NCBI GenBank assembly: GCA_034336665.1
Contig: CM067568.1
Span: 38,296,770-38,360,769, forward strand
Direction of reading: 5' to 3'
DNA: 64,000 nucleotides
Source of the DNA: Luscinia megarhynchos
Taxonomy: Eukaryota > Chordata > Aves > Passeriformes > Turdidae
Both the position numbers and the translations under genes were made by a program. Below the pieces are notes generated by a model that had not been told where the DNA came from, did no database searches, and worked only from the letters and a program-made list of their open reading frames with translations. Shown one piece after another: positions 51,687-63,652 of this stretch (positions are counted from its first letter, which is position 1; each line of letters starts with the position of its first letter).

Positions 51687-53711
51687 ATGATCCAGAGGCA
51701 CCAGCTGGTGCAGTCTGTGCTGCAGGAGCTGCAGGAAGCCACCGAATGCTTTGGTCTGGAGGGCCTTACCAGTGCTGCGCTGGAGGCAGAGAGGACCTTG
51801 TCATCTTTTTCCCTACCTGGCTACTGTGGGAGTCAGTTCCAAGAGGAGCTGGAGGTTGACCGGGTAGCCAGGAGCCTCTATCCTGAGGATGCCCCAAGTA
51901 ACATGCTGCCTCTCGTTTGCAAAGGTGAGGGAAACCGCCTCTTTGAGGCCGCCAGTGTGCTGCTCTGGGGCAACCCCAGCCTCAGCCTGGAGCTGCAGGT
52001 GCGTACTGTGGTGGAGATGCTGCTGCACAAGCAATACTACTTGAATGGCATGATTGATTCCAAAGTGATGCTGCAGGCTGCCCGCTACTCCCTCTGCACG
52101 GAGGAGACCCCGGAGATGACCAGCCTCCCCATGGCTATCCTGGAAGCCATCTTTGATGCTGATATCAAAGCTACCTGTTTTCCTGGCACCTTTGCCAACA
52201 TGTGGCACGTCTATGCTCTTGCCTCGGTACTGCAGTGTAACATCTACTCCATCTATCCCATGAGCAACTTGAAGATCCGACCCTATTTTAACCGGCTGAT
52301 CCGGCCCAGGAAGTGTGGCCCACGAACCTCCACGCTGCACATCATGTGGTCGGGGCAGCAGCTCTCCCGGCAGGTCTTCAAAGCGCAGTACTTTGTGGCC
52401 GTGGTTGGCCTGGAGGAGCTGGAACCCACAGTGCCTTCACCAGAGCCTCCTGTCCAGCCCATGAAGACCCTTGAGCTGCTGAACAGTGACCCCCAGTTGA
52501 CCTACTCCAACCTGCGTGACCGCTACAGCATTACCAAGAGCACCTTCTACCGCTGGAAGCGCCAGTCCCGTGAGCACCGGCAGAAAGCGGCTGCCAGGTT
52601 TGCAGCTAAACACTTCCTGCAGTCCTGCTTTCAGGAGGGCAATATAATCCCCCTCCAGCACTTCCGACAGATGTTTCCAGAAATCTCCCGATCCACGTAC
52701 TACGCCTGGAAGCATGAGATGCAGAGCATGGCCAACGGTGATGCCTCTGCTCTGTCTGAGGCCCACAGGTTGCAGGAACTTCACAGGGTTGTCCCAAGAA
52801 AGGCTGATGTGAATGAGCCAGCAAATCCTCAGGGGAGCTTAAAATCCTCAAGTCCTTCCCTAGATCCCATTCAAGCAGGAATCTTTATGCAAGGAGCCAA
52901 ATCCTACCTGGAGAAATGCATTTCCATGAACACTCTGGTGCCTTACAGGTGCTTCAAACGCAGCTTCCCTGGCATCTCCAGGTCCACTTACTATAACTGG
53001 CGAAGAAAAGCAATCAAGGAGAACCCCAACTTCAAACACCCCCAGTCACCCTTGGATAACCAGAAAACTGTAGCTGTAGGAAAGCCATTCCTGCAGAAGC
53101 CGAGCAGTGTGCCTATTAGGAAGAGACGGAATGGAGACCGGCCAGCATCCAGGAGCCTCCTGCAGCTCCTTCCTTCTCTGTGCTGGAGGAAGCAGCTGCG
53201 AGATGCGGCCAGGAGGCAGGTCCAGCAGCGGCAGCTGCCCTTCTGCAAGTACCGCCTGCGCTATCCATCTCTCTCCTCCACAGCCTACTGGTTTTGGAAA
53301 GGCAGTGGCAAAACCGTTTGGCAGCATCGCCTGCCCTGGAGCAGCTCCAGCCTGCCATTGAACCGTGTGGCTTCCCTGGCGCCTCCAAGAGCAGAGGCAG
53401 GCCTCAAACCACAGAGCCATTTGGAGGTAGCCACCAAGCACATAGATCGGCCAGTGCCTGCCATGCCGTGCCGCAGCAGCGTTTCGGGCTGTGCCGTGTC
53501 GGAGAGAGCCAACAGCCGGATGTTTGTGATGGATGTGATCGCCACTGCCCAGTTCAAGGCACAAGCCAAGCTGTTCCTGCAGCAGCGCTTTGAGTCCAAG
53601 ACCTTCCCAACCTACAAGGAGTTCAGTGCCCGCTTCCCGCTCACGGCCCGCTCCACCTATTACATGTGGAAGCGCGCCCTGCACGATGGGCTGACGCTGG
53701 TGGATGCCTGA
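51687..53711 (+). CDS. VRTN: VRTN (vertnin), intact single coding exon
   Basis: Vertnin is a nuclear DNA-binding protein, and variants of it change thoracic vertebra number in pigs. The 674-residue frame (human 702) starts at the ATG right after the acceptor TTCAG, with A at -3, and begins MIQRHQLVQSVLQELQEA as in the family. The N-terminal domain (about 60-240) contains LYPEDAPSNMLPLVCKGEG and the block WHVYALASVLQCNIYSIYP. The C-terminal half has five related modules of about 35-45 residues at about 262-297, 303-346, 400-443, 499-542 and 618-667. Most end in a motif like FPxISRSTYYxWK, which resembles transposase-type helix-turn-helix units. The middle (about 445-500 and 545-610) is poorly conserved and shorter than in human. 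The last 60 residues are nearly invariant. Confidence 0.96.
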   Translation: MIQRHQLVQSVLQELQEATECFGLEGLTSAALEAERTLSSFSLPGYCGSQFQEELEVDRVARSLYPEDAPSNMLPLVCKGEGNRLFEAASVLLWGNPSLSLELQVRTVVEMLLHKQYYLNGMIDSKVMLQAARYSLCTEETPEMTSLPMAILEAIFDADIKATCFPGTFANMWHVYALASVLQCNIYSIYPMSNLKIRPYFNRLIRPRKCGPRTSTLHIMWSGQQLSRQVFKAQYFVAVVGLEELEPTVPSPEPPVQPMKTLELLNSDPQLTYSNLRDRYSITKSTFYRWKRQSREHRQKAAARFAAKHFLQSCFQEGNIIPLQHFRQMFPEISRSTYYAWKHEMQSMANGDASALSEAHRLQELHRVVPRKADVNEPANPQGSLKSSSPSLDPIQAGIFMQGAKSYLEKCISMNTLVPYRCFKRSFPGISRSTYYNWRRKAIKENPNFKHPQSPLDNQKTVAVGKPFLQKPSSVPIRKRRNGDRPASRSLLQLLPSLCWRKQLRDAARRQVQQRQLPFCKYRLRYPSLSSTAYWFWKGSGKTVWQHRLPWSSSSLPLNRVASLAPPRAEAGLKPQSHLEVATKHIDRPVPAMPCRSSVSGCAVSERANSRMFVMDVIATAQFKAQAKLFLQQRFESKTFPTYKEFSARFPLTARSTYYMWKRALHDGLTLVDA

Positions 53712-54625
53712 GTGCCAGCTGGCTTGGCCACAGCTCCTCTGCTGATGTGCCCTTTGGCTCTCTGGTGTGGTGCCCAGGTTGGGGCCTTGCTAATTTTTGT
53801 TCTGGTATGGTTTTGTTTTGTTCCTAGTCTCTGGCTTTCTTTTTTGTGTGGTTCAACCAGGTATGGGAGCATCCTCACAGTGCCTATTCCCAGAGGCTGG
53901 AGGAGTGGAAGGAGAAGGCATTGAGTATCCCAAGGAAGGGGCCAGATAATTTTCCTCTCTTTGTGCTCAGAGAATGAGCAAGGGAGGTAGTACTGTGTCA
54001 TGGGATGCTGCTGGGCCTCATGAGATGGAGGATGTGAAAGTCTCTCTGCCCCAGGCAGTTGCTTGAACGAGTAATGTGGATGTGCAGGATGAGCATGGAG
54101 GTGCCTAGCATCTCATCAGTGAGCAGAGTAGGCTCAGCTGTAGGTGAGGAAAGGTTTGGGGAGTGCTCAGGTTTACGTAGGGAGCGTCTTTGGTCTGGGC
54201 TTTTCCCAGCTAAGGAGAATAAAAGCTTCACTTGGGATGAGTGAAGCTCTGGCTTTTAATACCTGCCTCTGGCTGCCCTGATCTTTCCTAGAGGGAGCAG
54301 AGGCTGGTACCTGAGGGGCCTTATTTGTGTCCTCACTGTAATCTGTATGCTGGGAATGCTAAGATAGCAGTCAGTGTCTTTTGCAGGCTCTGGAGTCCCT
54401 GACTTTCAGGTGTTGTAGCAATAAACTTTTCATACAAACCTTTATTCTCTCAGCTGGCAGCTGCCTTACTTTTCTAGGGTCTCTCTTCCCTGATGTCTAG
54501 AAGAATGCAGAGAAACTGCAACTTGTGTGCCCAGTGTCCCTGCATCCCCTGTGCTGTGCTGCAAGCAACATGGATGTGTGTATCTCACTTGTAAGAAACC
54601 AAAGCAATAAAGACTCTTCCACTCC
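53712..54625 (+). other. VRTN: VRTN 3' UTR with three candidate poly(A) signals
   Basis: AATAAA hexamers occur at 54218-54223, 54420-54425 and 54606-54611, so alternative 3' ends are possible. No other feature was recognised. Confidence 0.6.
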
Positions 54626-55839
54626 TAGTCCTGTGTGGTTTCTCATTCTCACTGCATGATTTCTAGGCAAGGCTTTCCCCTCCCTCTCTGCTTTCTAAAA
54701 CTGTCTAGTGGGCAGGGAGAGCCTGTGTGCCCCTCAATTCTTGCTCCTGAGAAGATCATCTTCTGGTTCCTGAGGGGGGGGAGTGTCTGCTGCTCTGGAG
54801 GCCTCGCTGGAGCTGTGCTCTCCCTGGTAAGAGCCTAAGGCTTGCCTTCCAGAACAGATGCAAGGCTGGAGATAACCCAGTGTGCACAGCCCTGTGTGGC
54901 AGCAGGGATGCAGAGACAATGTCTGAGATGTTGGTGGTCCTGCCTTGAAGTGGTGGTAGTGGTGTACTGGGAGGCTGAAACCAGCTGTTTGCACCTCTGC
55001 CCTGTGAGCACCTTGAGGTATAAGGCTGAGAAGGTCTCTGCCAGACTCCAAAACCCTCATCCCCTTAGTGTGTGAGTTCTCCTGTGGTATCTGTCAGCGT
55101 GGCTGTGCAGGACTAAGCTGTAGGATGTCTAGGGCAGCCTGATATTACTGTGACAACTGCAGTACCTGGTCTTGCTTCCCAGGAAGCTGTCAAAAGTCAA
55201 AGCAACCTACAGATGTGGGGAGAGAGGTTCCCAAGCTCTGCATTTACAAGGTCAGCTCCTGAGGCTGGGTCAGCAGGACTGAATCTTGTCTTACTCTCAG
55301 GCCTTTGACAGGGCATTATGAGCTCTGGTGACCATGCTAAGAGGAGATGCCAGAACACTTGTGGTGTGTCTGTCCCAAATCCATCCCCCTGCTCTGCCCC
55401 ACCTCCTCCTCCCAAACTTGCTCACAAATAACTTGTTTTTCCTTAAGGTCTTTGGAACCTGTCACTGTCAGGTGCAGAAGAAAGCTCAGCAGAACTGTCT
55501 GTCATAGGGCTCCTCTGCCTAGGAGGCTCACAGGGAGTGAAGCCAGATTGTGTCAGGAACAGGACTGAGCTGCAGCAGCCTGCAGGAAAAAGGGGTGCTC
55601 AGGGTTGTCCTGTGGTGGGGCAGCCGTGTTGAACCAGCATCTGGGGCATGGCTTAAGAAACCATTTAGCTCCTTGTCCTTGGTGATGGTGGGATCTCACC
55701 CATCCACTGCAGCATGCCCTCTGTGTCCCAGAGCAGGGGTTCTGGGGCTCTTGCTGCTTTGGGAAGAGAGGCACATAAGGAGCAGGGAGCTGCCAAGCAG
55801 TGCTGTGTGCTGCTGCAGAGAGCCCTGGGCTCTGTGTCG

Positions 55840-55935
55840 GGAAGTAATTGAAGTAATTAGCTGCCAGGGAGGACTCATCCATGAACTCCGCTGAGGGAGT
55901 GAGCTGGTAATTACTCCGGAAAGATTACCTATGCC
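55840..55935. promoter_or_regulatory. Candidate noncoding element with TAAT-core sites
   Basis: Three TAAT-type sites fall within about 75 bases: TAATTG near 55845, TAATTAGC at 55854-55861 and TAATTAC at 55908-55914, in sequence otherwise free of repeats. The density is well above the local background to the eye. Conservation was not tested. Confidence 0.35.
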
Positions 55936-58900
55936 TCCAAACTGCTGGAGGCTGGAGATAGCTGCTTCCAGCAGCAGTGGTGGTTGTGGCAGCAGCTGTG
56001 AAAATGGATGGAGGACTCCCAGAGTGTTCCTGCCTTGCCTGAGCCAAGGGAAGCAGCAGGGAGGGTGGGTTTGCTGACAGTGGGTGCCAGGGTGGGCCCT
56101 ATTTGGGTGGCCATGAAGCTGAGGCAGGCTGTGCCTGCAGCAGAGTCGTGAGCTGGGGCATCCATCAGCGTGGCACAGTGCAAGGGGTGGTGGCCAGCTG
56201 CTGCTGGGGGCAGGTGGGCCTCAGGAGAGCCTGGGGGAGCCTTTGTGGTGTGGCCCAGTGCTCTGCAGGGTGAAGGAATGGCTTCTGCTTCACATCACCC
56301 AAACTCTCCCTGAGCTGGGTGTGCTGTATGTATCACACCTGGCCAGTTGCAGGATGAATCTCTTTTGGGTACTGAGCTCCACAACCCTTTGCAAGACACT
56401 TTTTAGAAGCCCTGGTGGAAGAGATCTAGGTGTCATGTTTTTCCTGCCCTTAGCTGAATGCCTGGATGGGGCATGGTGGGGAAAATAATACTCACTCTCT
56501 CCCTATGCCTTGATGGCAGCAGGCCATGTTGGATCACTGCCACTTGACACCACCAAATGGTAGGTGCTTGTTCATTACTGGTGTTGGTCTTGGCTGAGCA
56601 GAGCTTAAATGGGGGGGATTTTAACACTTGATTTGTGAATGTCGTGCTGCTCTCACACTGAGCTGGTGCTGGGAGATGAGTTTGAGGCAGGCTCTGCTGC
56701 TCCACAGAACACTGCCAGCTGATGGTGAATCTCTGCACCTGGGCGGTGAGGTTTAGCTCAGGTGTCACCTAAACTCCTTCACAGGCAGGTTCCTTTAAAT
56801 ACTGACCCCAGAAAAGAGGAAAATGAAAAGGTAACTGAAAAGCCGAGGCTGAGGGACTGCAAAGCACATGGGCACCAGCCTTTTGCTTACCTGTAATTCA
56901 GGGCCCTCCTCTGCCCTGCCACTAAGGCATCCCATTTGCATCCTTGGGGGAGTGTGGAAGGTGGGCAATGCAGAGCTTGCCCAGGTGCTGTGGGAATAGT
57001 TGATTATGCCCAAGGAAAGCTTTGGAGCACTTAGCTGATACATGTTAGCTCAGGCATGGCTTTGCCTCTAGATTTTGCACGGGCAACTTGTTTGTTGGTG
57101 CAAAGAGCAATAGTGTTGGTGTTAAAAGCAGATCAAGGTGGCAAAGGGGTTGCATTTCACAGGATAGTTCCTGTGCTTTGCTGGGATCATCAGAGTGGAG
57201 AAGTAACAGCAGCAGGAAGATAAGAGAAGCCAGAGACACCATTCAAAACTGCTCATGAGCTGACAAGCATAGCAGCAATTCATTATCAAGAATATCTGTG
57301 TGCAGAGGGAAAAAAAGATAAGAAAGATAAAAGAAGGGAAAAAGGGATTTTTTTTATCAGTCCCCTGCATAATTCCCTCCATAGGTCTAGACTACAGGCA
57401 GCTAGTGCAGCCAAGCCAATTCAGTTGTTCCAACAGAATCTTTTCCTCCTCTGCCCCAGTGGTATCTGTGGGGAACCATCTGCCTCTGTCCCAGCCAGCC
57501 ACTGCCAGGTCCTGTTCCCTGCCCTTCTACTGCCTGCTCTGCCTCCTTTCCATTAAAATTCATCTCATGTTCTGTGGCTGAAAATGTCTTCTGGAGTCCA
57601 GCTGTGGCCCATCACTGCCCTGCCATTATGCTTCATGAATATTTTTTGCTGAACCAATTATCCAAAAGTAAGATCTGCCTTTTTCATGTTGGAGCAATGG
57701 CTCAGGCCTTTCCCTGGTAGCTGCCAGCTGAGGACCTCCCTGCCTGCTGCAGCAATTCCTGCTGGCAACCCTTCACCACATTTCCCTGCATTTCTTCCCA
57801 TCTCCACCACTCCTGCCTTCAAGGTAATCCAGTTTCTCTACTCTTCTGTATTTCAAAACCCTCCTAATTTGTCTCATTAGCAAATGACACTAAGGCACCC
57901 CTCTTTCCTATGCCAGCTTGCTAGTGAAAATATGGAAGATCAATGCTCAAGGATCTTGCCCTCCAGTCCAACTGATTTTCTAAAATATCAACAGCCCATT
58001 AACACCTGTCTTAGCTTTCTTGGACCAGCCCCCACCTGACAACTCTTGGTGTGCTTCCATCCCAGCCTGGCATTTTCCTTTACTGATCTCCCCATCCCTT
58101 TTCCATCACTTCAGTAACTGTACTGCTGGGACAGGTAGGAGAGCGGCAGGATGGACATGCTCCTGCCAAACTCGGTGCTTGAGAATGAACTTTTATCTTC
58201 ATGGCCTTTCTGTAACTGCATGAGTCTGGGCAGGGAGCCTGCCTGGGTGGCAGAAGGGACCCCTTGCCCATTAGACTGTCCCTCAGCTCTCCATGGCAGG
58301 AGAAGGCAGCACTCTCTGCACTCTGACTTCTGTGAGAAACTGGGATTGATCCTGCCTGACATTTTGATTAAGCAACAAGATCTATTTAAAAATGAAGCCA
58401 GCAAATACTGAAAGGATTAAAAACTGGTTAAGTATTGTGTCTCCAAAAGTAGAGGGAGCAATTGCAGAGTGTCCCCACCTAGTGCCCTGTCCCCTCCTGA
58501 CACCACTTGTCCTCTTGCCCCATGGGGACAGCTTCACCCCAGCAGTGTGTTCCAGCACATGTGGCTACCAGAGTCTGTGGGAGAGTGATCTGGTGCCTGC
58601 ATGTGTGGTGAGAGGAGAGGTAATGAAGCTCCTGATTTCCCAGAAACTGATGCCTGCCTGAGTGATAGCTCTTAATTGGCTTCTCTGCAAAAATCCTCTC
58701 CCACCAGCCCCAGGAGAGATGGCACTGCCATAGGCTGTGGCTCCCCATGCTCTCTACACTGCAGGCTGTTTTGGGAGCAAAGAGGAAAAGATAAACTTGG
58801 TGAAGAGATGCACTGCTACATGATTTTTAAAGGTTTTTTTTGACAGAAGTAAAATTTTGCCCTGTCTCAGATAATTAGCTATTTCCTTCCTGGATTACTG

Positions 58901-60829
58901 TGAAGGGAAAACATTCACTATGCTATTAAGTGAGCCAAAGGACTCACTCTGCTTTTACTTCCCTGTGTCTCTTTTCTTACCATGCTCCAGATGAGAGATG
59001 GGGGTGAAATAAAGGCATTTCTGCTCCTCCAGCATGGTTGCAATCCCACCCCACTGGTGGGTGCTGGTGAGAAGAGCAGATGGTGGTTTGCCTCTGCAAG
59101 GGGCTTTGTCCTCCCAGGGAGTGAGGGTTCTGGGAGTGCAGCAGGAGGGACACCCCACAGCCTGCTCTGGTAGTTTCCTCATCATCCACCTTGGGGCTGA
59201 CCCCAAGGAGGAGCAGGTGTGTGGGAGGACCAGTGTCCTGGTGGATCCCACTGGCTGGGGACAGTGTCCCATTGGGGTTCTGAGTCCCCCACAAACCACA
59301 CCAGTTCCTTTCCCCTCTGGGAAGAGGAGTGAGATCCAGCATGGCCCCATCCCAGCACCCCCCATCACCCCTTCCCAGCTCCTATCTGTAGCCACTGAGA
59401 CTGCTTTGGCACACCAGAGCACCTTTGAGGGGCAGCAGTGGCAGCAGAGCAGGTGACAGCTCAGATGTATTGATCACTCAGATCTGTGCTGAGCTGCTGG
59501 TGCTTTTTTCCTCAGCAGCTTTCTTCCTGGCTGCATCCCAGCAGGAGGCAGGATTCAAAGGCCACCCCCACCCTTGGCACAGGCTCCATCCACCCTGTCC
59601 TTAGCTGCTTCTGAAGAGAAGGGCCTGCAGGAGGTGCTCACCTTGATGCTGTGGGGGTTACAAAAGGAGCTCAAGCTGGAAGACAACGTGTTTTCCCAAT
59701 ACACCTCAGACAGTGCTGCTCTGAGCTCCTGCCTGAGCAAGGAGCATCTCTGAGGCAGGGGAGGGATGGAGGATATTCAACAAGTCCATGGAGTGGGGCT
59801 GGCTTAGTCCCCAAGTTCTTGTCCTCACAGCAAGGAGGGCATCTGGGACACCTGGTCATGGCACTTCTGGCAACCCAAAGGCCACAGTGTGTGTGAAATG
59901 AGAGGGTGCTAGTGCACAGACTTGGGGAAGAGGGCAGGGAATGGGCTTTCTGGTGACTGTCTGTGTCTGTCTCTCAGTGTCACTGGCTTAGGATGAAGGC
60001 TGGTAGCACTGTTGGGGCAAGGGAGTCAGGGCATGGGCATTTTGGGAGCAGTGGGGAGGAGGGAGATGGTACAGGGCTGCTGAGGCCAGGGGGTTGAAAT
60101 AGCTGTGCTGAGGGTGCCAGAGAATACCTGTGCTCACAGGGATGGGCACCTGCAGCCATCTGGTGGGGAACTTGGTTACAAACAGATGTCCTAATCGTGA
60201 CTGGAGAAGAGGGAGTTGTTCTGCTATGTCATGGAACTCTTCAGTACCACTTGCAGTTACTTTTTAGAAAGCTCTGGGATGCAGAGAAGGACAACAGGTT
60301 GTGGCAGCAGGACATCACTGTTTTACCAACCCTCCTCCACCCCCTATTTCAGAGAGCCCCAAAGCCTCTCTGAATCAGCCACCAGAGATCTCACTTTGTC
60401 ACCACCCCTCTACACAGACAAAGATCATCTTTGCACTTTCTGCCCTTTGCATCACCTCCCACAGCAGTGACCTGCCAGGCTCCCTCCATTCCTTCTCCTT
60501 TCTGGGCTGGGCATGTTGCCAGGCCAGAACTTGAGGCTATTCTCCTTCCCCCCAAATTTCTGAGTATCCCCTGTGGGATCTGGACCATTACAGAGCTCTG
60601 CTGCTGAGCTGAGGGTCCTGGTTGGGAGAGGGAGCCCTTCTCTTGGAGGACAGGAGGAAGGGGGTGAGGAGTCACTTCTTCCACACCCACTGGTAGAGTT
60701 TAGTTTAACTTTTTATTTTTTAAGCTCAGTCAAATTTCTGGAGCTTGAACCTTCCCTGACTGCTGTGTCTTGTTGCCTTTTTGCTTCCTTCCCTTCTGCT
60801 TAGGCAGCTACAGCAGGCAGTGTGAGTCT

Positions 60830-61265
60830 ATAATAAGTTATTCAGCAGTGATCATGCTCTGCCTCGGATTTCAATTTCCACATGTTTCCCTTCAGGCTGT
60901 TTCCAACTAATTTCTCCATTTGCATAATGCCCCCCTTAGGGATGCTCTGGCACAGCCCCTTCTCCCCCGCTTTGACAAGTTCATCAGAGATTCAGGCTAT
61001 TAGTGGAAAAGACTCTAATTCTGTTGGCCCTTCAGCCTGCTCCTTCCCCATGCATCTCTAATTAAAAAAAGACAAAGAAGCAGTTTGGGGTTCAGAGGGA
61101 TGGAATGCCCGTGGGAAGTGGGCTGAAGACTGCTGGACCCCCCACCCTTGGAAGCCCCTGGAGGGAACCAGCTGGAAGAATTAGAAAATTCAGAAGCAAA
61201 TGCTGTATCTTATTGTAGATTCTAGTCTGGCAGCCCAAATAATTTTGTCTGGACTAGAATCAGCT
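60830..61265. promoter_or_regulatory. Candidate noncoding element with POU, homeodomain and SOX-like motifs
   Basis: An octamer-like ATTTGCAT (60918-60925), TAATTA (61059-61064) and GACAAAG (61071-61077) occur together. A hairpin-capable inverted repeat, GATTCTAGTC (61218-61227) and GACTAGAATC (61252-61261), follows with a 24-base loop. The mix suggests a neural enhancer, but this rests on motif reading only. Confidence 0.35.
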
Positions 61266-61951
61266 GGTACTCCCCACCCTGCTGATTCTGGGGTACTTGA
61301 AGGGGAGAGATGGGGAGGGCTTTAGCTGGGACAGCACTGAGCTGGGGGTGGTGGGGCTCGTCCTGGGCTCACCCCTGCTGCAGATGCACCCACAGAGGTC
61401 CCCTCTCCTGAAATAATGCTCTTCCCTTGGTTATTTGGAGGGATGGACATCCAGGAAGGCTGAGCACATGCAGGAGGGAGAATGAAAACCATCACATGGG
61501 TGCTGGGTTAGTCTGCCCCTTATTACTCTTCTCTAAGGCCAGCTCATGTCTTCTGGACATGCCTGCCCTTCCCTGCAAATTCTGCTTCTCAGTCTGCATC
61601 AGAAACAGGGTCTGCTTATTTCCCCCAATGTTTGTATTCTTCTGCCCCTCTTCAAGCAGATTTTGTGCTTCTACTACACACAGATGCTCCAGTCTCTCTC
61701 TCTAATTCTTGTCCAACCACACAGGGAAAAAAAAGAGTACACCACCATCCTGCTCTCGGTGGTATTTTCCCACTGTGATCTACACTGAAATGTATCTCCC
61801 TTCAAGATACCCAGACACCAGCTAGATAATAACTTCCTTCAGGAACAGCATAAACACCTCCAGGTCTGAGTGAGTGCGGCACTCTTGTGATGCTCACCTC
61901 TTTGATAGCCAGCTCCACGTTATTATAAACAGAGTCTTTTCTCCTGCTTTT

Positions 61952-63493
61952 TTTATTAGTTCTTCCATGTTAAAAAAACATAATGGGAACTTTCAGACCA
62001 GCTTCTGTACAGGTCTCTGATGCACTTCTCTCTTTTATGGCTCAAGTACAATGGCAGTTGCAGACATTAACATGCTTCTTTAGGATGAAATGTACATTTG
62101 AATGGCACCCAGCTGGAGGAACATGCTGCATCTCTTGCAAAGCTGGCTGCAGCCTGCCCAGAAACTCTGGGAAGGGGTGAGGGATGCCCAGAGTCTGCCT
62201 GCAGTCTCCTGCACATGGGGAAAAGAGGCAACAGGGGAGCCAGAGAGAGGAGAGATGGTCAAAGGCAGATGCTGGAGAGTGGGGGGCGAGGCACAGCTTC
62301 TTAAAGCCTTTGGGGCAACCATTGCCTTCATACCCACCTCTGAAGCACTTAATGTGTTGCTGACAATATACAGATAAGCAAAAGTAAGATGTATGGGGGG
62401 ATGCTTGGTATTTCCTTGTTACCAGAGGCTCTTGGATGGACGGAGATACCTCTCTCCAAGGCATGGGAAGGAGTGTGTTGAGCCCTGTGTCTCAGGCTCC
62501 TTCCACACCTCTTCCTTCTCTGCATCTCATCCCCTCACACACAGCACTCCCACCCCTGATTCTGCAGGTTTCATCAGCCTTTACTTTCCATCCCTCTTTG
62601 TGGGCAGGGCCCTGACCTGGTGTAAGGAGTGGAATCCTTCAGGCCAGCACCCCTCCCAGGACACTTCTTAGGTAGAGATTTCCATTACAAATATTTTTTC
62701 GGGGCCCAGCACTCTGGGATGGCAACCTTATAGGGGCTCTGAGTTAGGATCACCATGACAGTCACTATCAACTCAGAGAAAACCTTGCTGTCTTTACCAG
62801 TTTGTGCTAACAATGGGAGAGGTGGTGTGCAACCACCAGCCTGCCTTCCTCCTTGTTTCTGATTTGGGATAGACCAGAAACTGGGATGTCCTCCTGTGGA
62901 TCAGGGGTCTGTCTGCAGAGGGATGCAGAGAGCATGCCTCTTGGTCTTGTCCATGCTCTGTCCTTCTACTTCACTGCAGCTGAGGGGTCAGGCCACAGCA
63001 CTGAAGTGAGGACGTCATCCCCATCACAGGAGTCTGGAGAGCCCACCAGGACTCTGGCCTCCCAGAAGAGGCAGCAGTCATTCCCTGGCACCATACCCCC
63101 TCTTTTCCCTGTGTGTACCTTCATGAGCCAAGCCTGGGGAAGCGATGGATCTCCCAGCAGCAGGCTGAGAAGGGAAGATGTAGCCCCAGGTCGGGGTGGT
63201 GGCACCAGCCCAGCAGCAGCGTGTGGTTTCTGTCCTGCACATCTTCCACCAGGCAGACGTGTCCTCCTTGTCCCAGCAGCTAGGCTGGTGCTCAATCCCC
63301 TGTTGTTAGATGGTCACACGCTGCAGCCTCAGGGAGAACAGGGGTCTACTGTTTGTCTGGAAGAGGAGGAAACGTGCCCAGGACATCCATGCTGTGCAAG
63401 CAGCCCTCGCAGGCACAGGGCTCTGTGCTCCACAGGAAAGCTCAGTCCCAGCAGGGTCAGCGGCCAGGGATGGCAGTGACATGCAGGTGGCAG
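61952..63493 (-). other. SYNDIG1L: SYNDIG1L 3' UTR (inferred)
   Basis: This is minus-strand sequence after the SYNDIG1L stop. AATAAA on the minus strand is present at 61952-61957 and again near 60713, so the UTR could end at either. No open frame in the interval shows known similarity. Confidence 0.45.
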
Positions 63494-63652
63494 CTACACG
63501 TGGCCCCCTTTGGAGAGATAAGCGATCAGTGCCACCACCACCCCGATGTACACTCCTGTGCCAATGGTTATGGAGAGCGCCGCGAGGAACAGAGCTCGGC
63601 GGGAGGCGGAGCTGGCCAGGTGGAAATCTCCTTTGGAGACAGCCTTGCTGGT
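63494..63652 (-). CDS. SYNDIG1L: SYNDIG1L last coding exon (partial gene)
   Basis: This exon encodes the last 52 residues of synapse differentiation inducing 1-like (TMEM90A, capucin), a neuronal membrane protein of the dispanin/CD225 group. After the acceptor TTGCAG it reads [20 protein letters not shown], then a hydrophobic membrane helix ([20 protein letters not shown]), and ends SKGGHV with TAG at 63494-63496. The phase-0 acceptor and this ending match the family. The larger upstream exon lies beyond the right edge of the window. SYNDIG1 is the close alternative, and the VRTN neighbour favours SYNDIG1L. Confidence 0.9.
   Translation of the reverse strand, partial: TSKAVSKGDFHLASSASRRALFLAALSITIGTGVYIGVVVALIAYLSKGGHV

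Larger units (their letters stand above)
54626..61951. other. Intergenic region between convergent VRTN and SYNDIG1L
   Basis: No coding exon or mobile element is supported in these 7.3 kb. Two motif-rich blocks are listed separately as candidate regulatory elements. A further isolated TAATTAGC lies at 58872-58879. The distal part (60700-61951) could still belong to a long SYNDIG1L 3' UTR. Confidence 0.5.

Noticed and set aside
53046..53684. 212-codon open frame antisense to VRTN
   Set aside because: It mirrors GC-rich codon use of the real VRTN frame and has no similarity of its own.
62853..63479. 208-codon + strand open frame next to SYNDIG1L
   Set aside because: There is no domain, no conserved start context and no neighbouring exon. 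It overlaps the likely SYNDIG1L 3' UTR on the other strand.
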